Shown here piece by piece: positions 7,309-16,927 of a stretch of 50,769 bases of DNA. Under the pieces are notes generated by a model. The model was not told where the DNA came from. It ran no database searches and saw only the letters and a program-made list of their open reading frames with translations. Position 1 is the stretch's first letter. Each line of letters opens with the position of its first letter. The DNA is from Microcaldota archaeon. Lineage in GTDB: Archaea > Micrarchaeota > Micrarchaeia > Micrarchaeales > CABMGC01. Both the position numbers and the translations under genes were made by a program. The stretch is from the NCBI GenBank assembly GCA_021852055.1, contig JAJZOD010000010.1, positions 1 to 50,769 of the forward strand. Direction: 5' to 3'.

Positions 7309-9138
7309 ATGCGATTAAGGTTGCAATCTGCAATGGAGTATCTGGCTACATACAGCTGGGAGATATTGATAATTGCTATAATCTTGGTTGCTATGTTTGA
7401 GCTCGGCCTGTTCTCCGGATTTCAGTTGCCTTCAAGCTGTGTAGCTCAACCTGGTTTTCTATGCATTTCAACTAATCTTGTAACAAATGGATTGCTATAC
7501 GCTACTATAGGATCTATCTCAGGCACGATAACCTTATCAGGAACAGCATGCTCAAATAATATATCTACTCCTCCACAGATAAGCAGCTATGTACCTATGC
7601 ATGGGACTCTTTCATCAGATTACGGGAGTGTGCTTACATTTCACTGTAATCTCAAATCAAATACATTGGGCACGTACTTTCATGGTACATTGTGGATATT
7701 GTATACAAGTGGAAATGTAGAGTCACAGATAGAAGTTGGATCTATTTCAGCAGATGCGAGTTCAGTAGGGCTAACAACCACCTCCACACTGCCTTCAACA
7801 ACATCATCAACCATTACTGCTTCAACAAGCACAACTTCAACAACACTATCAACATCTACTTCCTCAAGCACAACCTCAACAATGCCATCAACATCTACTT
7901 CCTCAAGCACAACTTCCTCAAGCACAATCTCGACAACGTCATCAACATCTACTTCCTCAAGCACAACCTCAACAAGCACAACTTCAATAACGTCATCAAC
8001 ATCTACCTCCTCAAGCACAACCTCAACAAGCACAACCTCGACAACGTCATCAACTACGACCATTCCACCATCCAATCCCACCAAATCATTTAATCCCACC
8101 ACCTACTACAGCTATTCTGATGTTTTGCTCGTATGCAATCCTGCGAGCCAGATAAGTCTTGACGTTTGCACATACTTTACCAATCAACGCATATCTGAAG
8201 GGTTTAATGCATCGCATATACTAAATCTTTCAGGAATATCAACCTCTGAATATGTCAATGATACAGTAACGCAGAATATTCTGTCTCAGGTAAAGGCAAA
8301 GATAACCTCCATAGGCCTGGGAAAAATAGACTACATAGTTACCACTTACGGAACTCCATTAGTGGATAGTGGAAACGGTTATTCGATAGATTCATTTATG
8401 GCGGATAACCTTACTGATGCTGCCGATGGCGGTATTAACAATCCATATTACTACCTTGGAAATTCTTCACATATCGCCGTCAATACTACAACTACTTACC
8501 TTCAGAATCATACATTTTCATGGAACCGGTATCACATGTATGAAGTGACAAGGCTTGATGGGCCCACGCTACAGAGTATATATAACCTTATAAATGATGC
8601 AAACAACGCGGGTGATGCATTAAACACTGGATATGTACTGCTGGACAGCAACACTCTTTCCATTAACTACGCTTCCTATGATGAATTCAACCAAACCAAT
8701 ACTATACTGACAAATATGGGGGTAAATAACCGTTTAGTAAGCACAAGTTTTGAGACAGGTGTGCATGGTCTTAGCGGCTATGCTTCCTGGGGCTCAAACT
8801 GCGACTGCACTGCGGGGCAGAACTCAAGTGAATGGAATCTTACGTTTGTACCAGGAGCAATAGGTGAAACATTTGTATCTACAAGTGCGAGAACCCTTAT
8901 CCAGCATCCATGGGACGGGGGGCAGTCTCTTATAGATGATTTAGTGATGTACAACATAACCGGAATAAGTGGGTATGTAAGCGAGCCTTATCTTAGTGGA
9001 ACAGAGACTATTAATGTTCTATTCCCTCTATACTTTAGCGGCATGACACTTGCTGACAGCTACTACGCAGCAATGCCTGAAATACAGTGGAAGAGCGTAG
9101 TAATAGGAGATCCCAAGGCTCATCTGAAAAGCATGTAA
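7309..9138 (+). CDS. pilin-type signal, Ser/Thr-rich stalk and TIGR03790-like domain
   Basis: 609 residues from ATG 7309; the frame opens at TTG 7282, but the TATA box position favours 7300 or 7309. Residues 1-30 are a short basic leader, QSAMEYL and a hydrophobic helix, the class III signal. Residues about 40-150 resemble the pilin ectodomains at 127 and 1237. Residues about 158-252 are an almost pure Ser/Thr tract of TSSSTTS-type repeats, likely O-glycosylated. Residues about 268-604 match the TIGR03790 pattern: DVLLVCNP, KIDYIVTTYGTPL, MYEVTRLDGPTL, a central SWGSN, then FVPGAIGETFVSTSARTL, GISGYVSEPYL and the final VVIGDPKAHL. TIGR03790 has no known function; its ending recalls gingipain-like peptidases, which is only an inference. 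It is a stalked surface protein bracketed by transposon remnants. Confidence 0.8.
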   Translation: MRLRLQSAMEYLATYSWEILIIAIILVAMFELGLFSGFQLPSSCVAQPGFLCISTNLVTNGLLYATIGSISGTITLSGTACSNNISTPPQISSYVPMHGTLSSDYGSVLTFHCNLKSNTLGTYFHGTLWILYTSGNVESQIEVGSISADASSVGLTTTSTLPSTTSSTITASTSTTSTTLSTSTSSSTTSTMPSTSTSSSTTSSSTISTTSSTSTSSSTTSTSTTSITSSTSTSSSTTSTSTTSTTSSTTTIPPSNPTKSFNPTTYYSYSDVLLVCNPASQISLDVCTYFTNQRISEGFNASHILNLSGISTSEYVNDTVTQNILSQVKAKITSIGLGKIDYIVTTYGTPLVDSGNGYSIDSFMADNLTDAADGGINNPYYYLGNSSHIAVNTTTTYLQNHTFSWNRYHMYEVTRLDGPTLQSIYNLINDANNAGDALNTGYVLLDSNTLSINYASYDEFNQTNTILTNMGVNNRLVSTSFETGVHGLSGYASWGSNCDCTAGQNSSEWNLTFVPGAIGETFVSTSARTLIQHPWDGGQSLIDDLVMYNITGISGYVSEPYLSGTETINVLFPLYFSGMTLADSYYAAMPEIQWKSVVIGDPKAHLKSM

Positions 9139-9167
9139 CGCCTCCAAACTGGCTGCGCATATTGTCT

Positions 9168-9358
9168 CGCGGAGATAAGAAAAACAAACAGGATAAGTGG
9201 AGAAAAAAGACCAACCATAGTAACAGATGGGCCATCGAAGGGTTTTAGTCACGCTTCAAGAGGCAATTGGTGAATACCTATTTTCAAAGAAAATAGACAA
9301 CATAGAAAAAGAAACCATTATGAAGGCAAACATGCTGAGTACTTTTATAACAATATAA
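9168..9358 (+). pseudogene. IS4/IS5-type transposase C-terminal remnant
   Basis: The plus strand reads NRWAIEGF, an in-frame stop, then SRFKRQL. After a one-base shift it continues EYLFSKKIDNIEKETIMKAN and MLSTFITI to a stop at 9356-9358. Joined, this is the usual end of IS4/IS5-like transposases, an RW-x-x-E-x-x-F-x-x-FKR-x-x-GEY block followed by a conserved helix. It is inactive by a stop and a frameshift. The rest of the 9139-9526 gap is AT-rich and shows nothing else. Confidence 0.6.
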
Positions 9359-9526
9359 ATTTTCAATATATGAAAAGTGTTAGATTTAAGCAGATTGATT
9401 TTTATCTATTTATTGAACACAGCATATAAAACAAGAAGTTATTTAATTTGCCAGATCCCTAATTTAGCGTATATATTTTATGAAAGAGGTATTGCGTAAT
9501 TATTAAATATAAACTATAGAATATAT

Positions 9527-10726
9527 TCATGAATGAAGGCCGAACCATCTTTCATTTCCATATATTTCACATAATTTATCAAGATCCTTTTGAGGCTTTT
9601 CTGGAAGGAACCCGGATAAGAGCTGTGCAAATATAAAATCAAAACGGCTCCAGGAATTTGGATTTTTTGAAAAGTAATGTTCGTATATCGGAATTGTGAT
9701 ATCTTCTGGAAGTTTCTTTTTTATACCAAATCTGATTCCTGAAAGAAATGCTGCACACATGTGTTTAGTTGTTTTATGAATTATTGGATTAGAAGGATTT
9801 TGGAGATCTAAATCTATTATTGCTGTAATTGTTTTCTTTGCAAAGACATCGGATGACCGGCTAGAAGCGCCTATTTTTTTAATTATATGCCGCATAGCAT
9901 ATCCCATTGAATGTGTAAATGCTTCATTATGATCAAAGTAGTCTGATCCTGCTATATCAACATAGAGTATTGCAGCTTTTAAGTACGTAGAATAAGCATC
10001 CAGGAAGGCTTTTTTATCTGCAGAGTCGTTAGAATATAATGCATTTACAAAGTATCTGCCAATATTTAAAAGGGCCTTGGGATTGTGTTTTTTAACATCA
10101 GAGTTAAATACATCTGCGTATTTATTACCATATAAATTATCCGAGTATATTATTATATTAAGAATTTTTGCTTTTTCTTCTGTAGACGCAGGTTTGAACA
10201 GATCAAAAATCTGTTCTTCGGTAGGCCAGTTATGTTTAGGTAATTTAATTGCATTAACTCTTGAAAGTTTAGATAAATTTTTCATTAAAAATTTTAATAT
10301 TTCCGGTTCGTAATATAGAACGTTAGTCTTTTTTTTAATAATTTCTGTTTTTATTCCTTGTTTTACTGCTTCTTCTAAAAGTTTTTTAAGTAATAAATTA
10401 CTGGAACGTGGATTTCCTAGATTTAATTCACGTTTTATTTCGTACTCTGAAAGCCATCCCTCCGAAGGTTTAAGTTTTAAATCGCGTAAATAAGATTGGA
10501 TCAGTTCTACAAATTTATAATCGTACCGAGGATTGCCGTTAGTTCCCGTATAAATCATTCTTCTGGCGTCAGGATCGGATTTTTTTAAGACATCTATATG
10601 AGACCTTAACGTATATCCATGAGTGCGTATTAATGAACATAACTCTACAAATGTAAGAGTATTAGATTTATGAGATATATCGGCATGATTTCCGGTATTT
10701 ATTGAAACGGTTGTTTTTTGTTTCAT
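9527..10726 (-). CDS. unknown AT-rich gene in the island
   Basis: A 399-residue, Lys- and Asn-rich soluble protein with no signal peptide or membrane segment. It starts at ATG 10726 with about 25 Ser/Asn/Thr-rich residues. A region near residues 75-130 (LKLKPSEGWLSEYEIKRELN, then SSNLLLKKLLEEAVKQG) looks like a winged-helix DNA-binding segment (inference from pattern). The C-terminal 230 residues seem all-helical. Base composition is much more AT-rich than the housekeeping genes, and it lies between two transposase remnants on the opposite strand to the surface genes. I do not recognise the family; a transferred regulator or element-borne protein is possible. Confidence 0.7.
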   Translation of the reverse strand: MKQKTTVSINTGNHADISHKSNTLTFVELCSLIRTHGYTLRSHIDVLKKSDPDARRMIYTGTNGNPRYDYKFVELIQSYLRDLKLKPSEGWLSEYEIKRELNLGNPRSSNLLLKKLLEEAVKQGIKTEIIKKKTNVLYYEPEILKFLMKNLSKLSRVNAIKLPKHNWPTEEQIFDLFKPASTEEKAKILNIIIYSDNLYGNKYADVFNSDVKKHNPKALLNIGRYFVNALYSNDSADKKAFLDAYSTYLKAAILYVDIAGSDYFDHNEAFTHSMGYAMRHIIKKIGASSRSSDVFAKKTITAIIDLDLQNPSNPIIHKTTKHMCAAFLSGIRFGIKKKLPEDITIPIYEHYFSKNPNSWSRFDFIFAQLLSGFLPEKPQKDLDKLCEIYGNERWFGLHS

Positions 10727-10796
10727 ATAATCAAATATTACAAAACTAGTCGAATCGTATATTTTTTAAGATTAATATGTTTTACTATTTTAGAGG

Positions 10797-11513
10797 GATT
10801 GGGACATAAGTCAACCTCTTCACAACACGAGGAGGTTGTGCCAGATGCCTTTACACATAATTGCTGTCGCAATCCTGTCAAAACGCCTCTGTTATATGTT
10901 CCAACCATTTGACTTCTTGTAAGAGGCAAAACCACTCTCGGAACTCTCAAGTCTATAATACTCCTCCAGAAAGACCCTTGTGTCTCTCATAAGGTCTTTC
11001 CATGTTTCGTGCCATTTCTTGCTGCAGTTCACCGTCGTATTTGTCTTTGGTAGAATGTAGAATCGTGTGTATGTCCCGATTTTCTTCACTGTCGACTTCT
11101 ATTCCGAGTGAGCTCATCATCTGCTTCGCGCTGTAGAACGCCTCCTTCTCTGACCTCATTCCAGTGCCGTAACCGACATACATGTTCGTCTTCAAGTCGA
11201 TGAATGCAAATGCATAAGCAAACATCTTCTTCTTTTCGTTATTCTTCTTGACGTTGGATGCATTGTGTTTCTTTATGGTGGGGTTGTATCCTCTTCCGTC
11301 TCCGGACATATCGACATGCTTTATTCCCTTCCTTCGCACCATGATCACGAACATGTTGTGAAGAACCATCGATACCAAAGTTTCGGAATATGATCTTTCA
11401 ACAGTCTTGTAAGAAGTCTCGGTGTTGTGCAATTTACCGAATAGTGGCAACAGGTTTGCGGTTTTCCTGTTGCTTGTGTCGAAAATGTCTTGACCAGAAC
11501 TTATGTCTCAATC
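10797..11513 (-). mobile_element. degraded insertion sequence with terminal inverted repeats
   Basis: The left end GATTGGGACATAAGT (10797-10811) and the right end ACTTATGTCTCAATC (11499-11513) are inverted copies with one mismatch. They enclose a broken transposase read on the minus strand. The total of about 717 bases is short for a transposase of this type, which agrees with internal loss. No clear target duplication is visible at the borders. Confidence 0.7.
10820..11500 (-). pseudogene. DDE transposase, frameshifted and internally deleted
   Basis: Minus strand from about 11500: an open frame without a proper start reads DIFDTSNRKTANLLPLFGKL, SETLVSMVLHNMFV, the catalytic-region phrase VDMSGDGRGYNPTI, then FAYAFAFIDLKTNMYVGYGT and MRSEKEAFYSAKQMMSSLGI. 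Near 11070 it shifts frame and continues FYILPKTNT, KKWHETWKDLMRDTRVFLEE, SESGFASYKKSNGWNI, a stop, then QRRFDRIATAIMCKGIWHNL to a stop at 10820. The segment that normally joins the two halves, with the second catalytic Asp, seems missing. The order of motifs is that of a DDE transposase common in Thermoplasmata and ARMAN; I cannot fix its IS family (IS5- or ISNCY-like). It cannot be active as it stands. Confidence 0.72.
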
Positions 11514-11676
11514 TCAAAAAGGAAAGTATTTATATAACACGGTTCTAATCATTTATGATTTGGTATTAACTTGAAGAGTCTCGGCGTGGATGTCGAGCCT
11601 TACATTATTAGTTTTCGTCTACGGAAAGCAAAAATATCAACTCTAATTATATTTAAAGAAAGATTTGAAAAACCGT

Positions 11677-11682
11677 GGAGGT
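11677..11682 (+). promoter_or_regulatory. strong Shine-Dalgarno site
   Basis: GGAGGT seven bases before ATG 11690. It settles this start over the upstream GTG 11675. Such strong sites are rare in this window, where most starts rely on a nearby TATA box instead. Confidence 0.6.
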
Positions 11683-11689
11683 AACTTCA

Positions 11690-11989
11690 ATGGAGAGTAA
11701 AGGAATTTTGAGGAATAAAGGAGCATTTTTTGCAATGCCTCTGCTGAACGTAATGTTTATTGGCGTTGTAAGTGCTAATTCAGTTTCATTTAATTCTATC
11801 AGTACACTCTCTAATTCATTTGAAGTTGGCCAAACAATAAACCGTAAGATATCAATCTCCGGAAATACAATAACCGGAATTAGTTCCTTTGCACCTCCAA
11901 ATCTAATCTTTACCTCAAATTCTCCTGATGTAATCAATGCAATAACTTCTTGTTCAAAAGATTATTCAACGTCGTCACTCAAAACTTAA
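11690..11989 (+). CDS. short secreted protein, probably a truncated surface protein
   Basis: 99 residues. After a charged start come a hydrophobic segment (residues about 14-30, AFFAMPLLNVMFIGVVSANS) that looks like a signal peptide and a beta-type stretch (SNSFEVGQTINRKISISGNT). That stretch resembles the start of the giant protein at 16928, where a similar secreted N-terminus is followed by IDVGQSTQITING. The last 25 residues lose that character and the frame stops 14 bases before the next gene. It is probably the 5' remnant of a third large surface protein. It has a good ribosome-binding site and may still be translated. Confidence 0.5.
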   Translation: MESKGILRNKGAFFAMPLLNVMFIGVVSANSVSFNSISTLSNSFEVGQTINRKISISGNTITGISSFAPPNLIFTSNSPDVINAITSCSKDYSTSSLKT

Positions 11990-12003
11990 TTGGTTTGGAT
12001 ATT

Positions 12004-15000
12004 ATGATTAAGACTAAAACAATTTTATTTTTGTTATTTTTATTTTTGTTTCCTTCTATATCTTATGCGTCATCTGCTTGTCCTAATTCTCCACAGGGCG
12101 CTATTTACTGTCAAGCAATCTTAATACAAAATACTGCTAATAGTTCAATAGTCCAAGGTACCCAGATACCAATAACTTACAATGCACTAGCGTACTCTTC
12201 TTATCTAGCTTCGAACCTTCAAAATATAGTATTCTACAATTCTGCTAATGGTTCAATAATTACATCCTGGCTCGAGGGAAATCTTTCCAATGAGCTTCAG
12301 AACTCAAATCTTCAGTTATCAAGTAACATACTAATATGGATAAAGGTCCCGACAAATATTCCTGCAAATTATAATTACAGTAGTATCTACATAGCCTACT
12401 TTCCAAACAATGTTAGCGAGTTAAATAATATAACTACCGGTGAAGCTCCGCAGTTATCTCCTTTGTATGCCCAATACGACAACGGAGCATTGCTTTTCAA
12501 TTCATATCAGAATTTTGCAGGTACTTCAACTCCTTTAGGTTGGCATATTTTTAAAACGGGAACATCATATATAAAACAAGACAACGGCCTAAGCACCAAT
12601 GGCTCATACAGTTATGGTGTTTATGCTGTAATAACAAACTCAACCAATTACGGATTGAACTCAAGCAGAGTACTCGACGCTTTAGAAAGCGTCGAAAATA
12701 GCAGCAGCCTATATAATTATTATCTTGGAGTAGGATACACTAATGGATACGGTACAGCTTACGGCTATAGAAATTCTACATTTGTGGGCTGGAGCAATGA
12801 GTATGGTCGCTCTCCAATTTCTCCTTTTTCAGCATCAAGTTCTGAAGGCGGAGTTACTATGGGTAACTTTACTCCAGGATATCTAACCGGCATCTTTAGC
12901 ACATACTGGCCTTCAATATCAAAAGCTCAGTTTTATTTAAATTACAATTACTCTGAAACAATTAACGCCACCATACCCAAAAATACATTATCTCTGGGAA
13001 TTGCAGGAAGAACTAGTGGAAATCTAATAAAACTGTACTGGATAAGAGAGCGGAATTATCTAGCTAATAAAAGTATACCTGGCATTTATTTTGATAAAAT
13101 TACTTCTATAAACAACACAACAACACCCCCTTCAAACATCTCTTCAAACAGTCCCACTTCATATGATCAAATTGTCTCTTTTAATCCTTCATTATACTCT
13201 AATTATGAATCATACAATCTAGGAAATATCCGATTTTACAATGGAAATTCAGAGCTCCATTCATGGTGCGAATCAGGATGCAACTCCTCTTCAACAAATG
13301 CTACATTCTGGATAAAAACTATCAAGGGGGCTAGCTTTATATCTATAATATTTCTTAATACTACCGTTCAATACGACGGCATATACGCCGGAGAAGCTCC
13401 TGAGTTAAGTCTAATATATGGCCAGTATGATAATGGGGCAAGGGTCTTTCCACTATACGACAACTTTATTGGAAGTACATTAAATGCCTCTAAATGGTAC
13501 TTTTCAGAATGTCCTTTATCTTATAAAGTAAATAATGGGCTTGAGGTAAATACAACATATTGCGGCTATTATAACCCAATTCCCGGCACAACATCTATTG
13601 ATCCATCAAACGGTATAATGGGTGCATACATAACAAATGCCAGCATCAGAGGTTCAGGTTTTGTGTTTTGTTGGCTGCATACTGGTGGTTATTGTTCTCC
13701 TGCAGCAGGCGTTAGAAACGGAACAACACTCTTATACAGTGATAAATCTGGACAGGACAACACAGGTTACTTCATAGACTCTGTAACAAATAACGATTCC
13801 ACATTCAAAATCGATTGGGCATTTATTGCTACGTATCCTCCAAACGGAGTCATGCCTAATATTACTATTATACGATCCCTATCCCCTGAAGTATCCTACG
13901 CCTCTGCTGAAAACACATCAGTATCGATTTTCGGCACTTCCACTCCTAAAACTATAAAAAAAGGCCAAACTTATGAAATGCACTCATTAGTATCTGGAAT
14001 AACTGCCCCAGTTATTTCTTATCAATGGTTTGAAAAAACTCCAACGTCATCATTTTATTTTCTTATACCTGGCGGTTTCTATTCATATCATAATTTTACA
14101 ACAAATACCTCAACAGTTCAAGGAAATTATAGCTTTAAACTCAGAATCGTAGCAAATCAACTAATCCTCTTTTCAGTTCCGTTTTCAATATCTGTATTAA
14201 ACTCTACATATATTCCAAATGTTGTTAAAGGCCTTAACAATCCTTCTGGAGTATCAGTATCATCAAACGGTGCATATGTATATGTTGAAAATTACGGCAA
14301 TAACACAATAAGCATAATTAACTCCTCGACAAATAAAATATTAAAAAGCATAAAGAGATCATACGAACCATCAGGAATGGCTATCTCACCAAATGGTGAA
14401 TATTTATATGTTTCCAACACAGGAAACAATACAATCAGTATACTAAACTCATCAAGCCTTTCTGTAGTAAAAACCATCTATCATTTATTTGGGCCTAACG
14501 GAGTAATACCTTCGTTAAATGGAGCTTATTTATATGTTACAAATTTTTATAACAATTCTATAAGCATAATAAATCTTTCTACATTGGATAAGGTTTATAC
14601 AATTCATGGCCTGAATGGCCCTGATGGAATAGCGTTATCGCAGAACGGTACTGTTGTTTATGTATCTAATGAATATAACAACTCTTTATCTATAATAAAT
14701 ATTAAATCAAGAAAAATAATTAATACAATTACTGGATTAGATGTGCCCTCCGATGTGGCTACTACTCCTGATTACTCTTATGTATACGTACCTAATTATG
14801 GGAACAGCACGCTAAGCATAATAAATACCACTACTGACAGCATAGTTTGGACAATTTCTAAGTTAAATTTACCGCAGAATATCGCTTTTTCATTAAATGG
14901 AAATTATGTATATATAGCAGAATCAGGCAATAATACTCTAAGTGTTGTAAATCTTACAAACATAAATATGAATTTACCAAATATGCTTAAATTATCACAA

Positions 15001-16821
15001 CTCCATTCCACCTCTCAGCTTGTAATACAAGATCAATCAGCAACTATATTCTCAGCTGGTGCTTTCGGCGGAACAAAACCGTATCATTACACATGGTATG
15101 AGCGTCTTCCTGGTGAGCAGTCATATAACTCCATTTACAGTTCAGATTCAAGTTATTACACCTTTATTACATCTAATATGACAGAACTCGGTAGCCACCT
15201 ATTTGAGCTATCTGTATCTAATCAATCAGCAACTGTGTTTTCAACCCCTATTTTAGTTCAGGTAATTCCGCGTCTTACACTTTCAACATCAGCTACCACA
15301 CAAAATATTGATTTTGGACAACACATAACTTTGGCTGCCATTGCAAAAGGCAGCACTGGAAGTTATTCTTATATTTGGTATAATGATACTTCTGGAGTTC
15401 CTATTAAAATTTCAGGGGCAATATCAAATACACTCTATTTAGATGGAACCTCCTTGTCAAAAACATCTACTTTCCCTACCGTAGCCGTAGGAAGCAATTT
15501 AATTGATGGGCTTTATACTGTAAAAGTCAATAATATTACTGGCTATTCATCAACTGTAACTCTGTCAGTTTATTATAACGGAGTCTTAACAAACAAGAGC
15601 ATAATCAATGCCTATGTCCTTCCATCTGTTTCTTCTTTTAATGCCGCAGGACATTTGTTAAAATTAATTATAAATAAACTAAACGGCAATATAGTAAATC
15701 CAACATTGAATGTTACGATAATTACGCCATTTCAATATACAGTTAATGCGATAGGCACAAGTGTTTTAAACATAAGCTCTTTAGACTCGGCAAACTCCTC
15801 TTACTTTAATATATTTGTAAATCCTAAATTGGTATTTGAGGATCCTTTAAATAATACAGTAACAGATTCTGGACTATCTACCTTTCCTTATACTATGTTT
15901 ATAACCGGCGGAACACCACCATATAAATTTTTAAATACTACAATTACTGGCAATAGCCCTTCAGATTTTGGATCTTTGCAACTAACGGACAATATAGAGC
16001 CGTGTGGGGGCTTTAGCAATCCAGAAGGCTTTAACTCCGTTCAGTGTTCATTAAGCGTAGCTTCAGATGCAACTCCTGGAAAATACACTATACCTATTAC
16101 ACTGATTGATTCATCAAATGGTCTTCCAATATCAAACTCAACGTATGATATGCACATACAAGTCAATCCACCGCTTAATGCTATTAGTACCGGCTTTAGC
16201 AAGAATGTAATACTAGATGTAAATCAGCAGTACACCTATGCTATAAACGCCTTTAATGGAACCCAGCCTTATCTGTACTCTTGGGAATGGTCTCAAGGCG
16301 TAGGTGGAAATACAAATACTGGTACAATGAGGCAATTTTTCAATATTACTGTACTGTCTGGTTGTTCTGCATACACAGGAAAAGGACCATTGAATAGTAG
16401 CTGCATCTTTAAAGCCATAAGTAAAAATCTAACCAATACTCGCATATACGGCTCTGTATTAGATAGTGCATTAGATGGTCCAGGCTTTTCAGAACAACCA
16501 AAAGAATTCAATTCAAATTTAACTATACACCCGGATCCTACACTATCACTAAATACAATTAAGCAAATTATAGGCACAAACCAGTATGAAAATCTCACTA
16601 TCTCAGTAAATGGCGGTGTTGGGCCTTTCAATATAAAACTGTACAACCTTACGGGTAACGATATCGTTAAAAACATAACCCTTCAAAGCGGAGAGAGTAA
16701 CACTATACCTATTTACACATCAGGATTAGGGAACTTTACCTATGAAGCAATAGGAACAGATATGGGAACTACAATTCCATACTATTTTAATTCATCAAAG
16801 CTTTCAATAACTATCACTTAG
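12004..16821 (+). CDS. giant modular surface protein with DUF2341 modules and beta-propeller
   Basis: 1605 residues from ATG 12004, which gives a clean signal peptide (MIKTKTILFLLFLFLFP, cut after SYA); the upstream ATG 11950 in the same frame would bury it. Modules in order: DUF2341 plus lectin-like sandwich at about 36-362 (YDNGALLF inside), a second such pair at about 383-628 (YDNGARVF, ending YPPNGVMP), an Ig-like region at 640-732, six YVTN-type blades at 738-995 (for example NGEYLYVSNTGNNTISILNS), then several Ig-like regions to the end. N-glycosylation sequons are very frequent. There is no C-terminal membrane segment, so it is secreted or held by other surface proteins. The DNA is strongly AT-rich compared with the housekeeping genes. 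Probable role: adhesion or cell-envelope structure (inference). Confidence 0.8.
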   Translation: MIKTKTILFLLFLFLFPSISYASSACPNSPQGAIYCQAILIQNTANSSIVQGTQIPITYNALAYSSYLASNLQNIVFYNSANGSIITSWLEGNLSNELQNSNLQLSSNILIWIKVPTNIPANYNYSSIYIAYFPNNVSELNNITTGEAPQLSPLYAQYDNGALLFNSYQNFAGTSTPLGWHIFKTGTSYIKQDNGLSTNGSYSYGVYAVITNSTNYGLNSSRVLDALESVENSSSLYNYYLGVGYTNGYGTAYGYRNSTFVGWSNEYGRSPISPFSASSSEGGVTMGNFTPGYLTGIFSTYWPSISKAQFYLNYNYSETINATIPKNTLSLGIAGRTSGNLIKLYWIRERNYLANKSIPGIYFDKITSINNTTTPPSNISSNSPTSYDQIVSFNPSLYSNYESYNLGNIRFYNGNSELHSWCESGCNSSSTNATFWIKTIKGASFISIIFLNTTVQYDGIYAGEAPELSLIYGQYDNGARVFPLYDNFIGSTLNASKWYFSECPLSYKVNNGLEVNTTYCGYYNPIPGTTSIDPSNGIMGAYITNASIRGSGFVFCWLHTGGYCSPAAGVRNGTTLLYSDKSGQDNTGYFIDSVTNNDSTFKIDWAFIATYPPNGVMPNITIIRSLSPEVSYASAENTSVSIFGTSTPKTIKKGQTYEMHSLVSGITAPVISYQWFEKTPTSSFYFLIPGGFYSYHNFTTNTSTVQGNYSFKLRIVANQLILFSVPFSISVLNSTYIPNVVKGLNNPSGVSVSSNGAYVYVENYGNNTISIINSSTNKILKSIKRSYEPSGMAISPNGEYLYVSNTGNNTISILNSSSLSVVKTIYHLFGPNGVIPSLNGAYLYVTNFYNNSISIINLSTLDKVYTIHGLNGPDGIALSQNGTVVYVSNEYNNSLSIINIKSRKIINTITGLDVPSDVATTPDYSYVYVPNYGNSTLSIINTTTDSIVWTISKLNLPQNIAFSLNGNYVYIAESGNNTLSVVNLTNINMNLPNMLKLSQLHSTSQLVIQDQSATIFSAGAFGGTKPYHYTWYERLPGEQSYNSIYSSDSSYYTFITSNMTELGSHLFELSVSNQSATVFSTPILVQVIPRLTLSTSATTQNIDFGQHITLAAIAKGSTGSYSYIWYNDTSGVPIKISGAISNTLYLDGTSLSKTSTFPTVAVGSNLIDGLYTVKVNNITGYSSTVTLSVYYNGVLTNKSIINAYVLPSVSSFNAAGHLLKLIINKLNGNIVNPTLNVTIITPFQYTVNAIGTSVLNISSLDSANSSYFNIFVNPKLVFEDPLNNTVTDSGLSTFPYTMFITGGTPPYKFLNTTITGNSPSDFGSLQLTDNIEPCGGFSNPEGFNSVQCSLSVASDATPGKYTIPITLIDSSNGLPISNSTYDMHIQVNPPLNAISTGFSKNVILDVNQQYTYAINAFNGTQPYLYSWEWSQGVGGNTNTGTMRQFFNITVLSGCSAYTGKGPLNSSCIFKAISKNLTNTRIYGSVLDSALDGPGFSEQPKEFNSNLTIHPDPTLSLNTIKQIIGTNQYENLTISVNGGVGPFNIKLYNLTGNDIVKNITLQSGESNTIPIYTSGLGNFTYEAIGTDMGTTIPYYFNSSKLSITIT

Positions 16822-16927
16822 ATATTCTATGTTTTTTGATAATTCTAATAAGCTTAAATAGTTCATCAGTAATATGCATAAGCAATATGATAAGATAAGT
16901 ATACATCAATCCATAACTGTTGTTTCT

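Noticed and set aside
7680-8102. A 140-residue open frame on the minus strand made of Val/Glu/Asp repeats
   Set aside because: It is the antisense of the Ser/Thr-repeat stalk in the pilin-TIGR03790 gene; low-complexity coding DNA keeps the opposite frame open.
11522-11640. A possible small RNA downstream of a TATA-like TATTTATATAAC
   Set aside because: No C/D or H/ACA box pattern or stable fold could be confirmed by eye; it may simply be promoter debris next to the insertion sequence.
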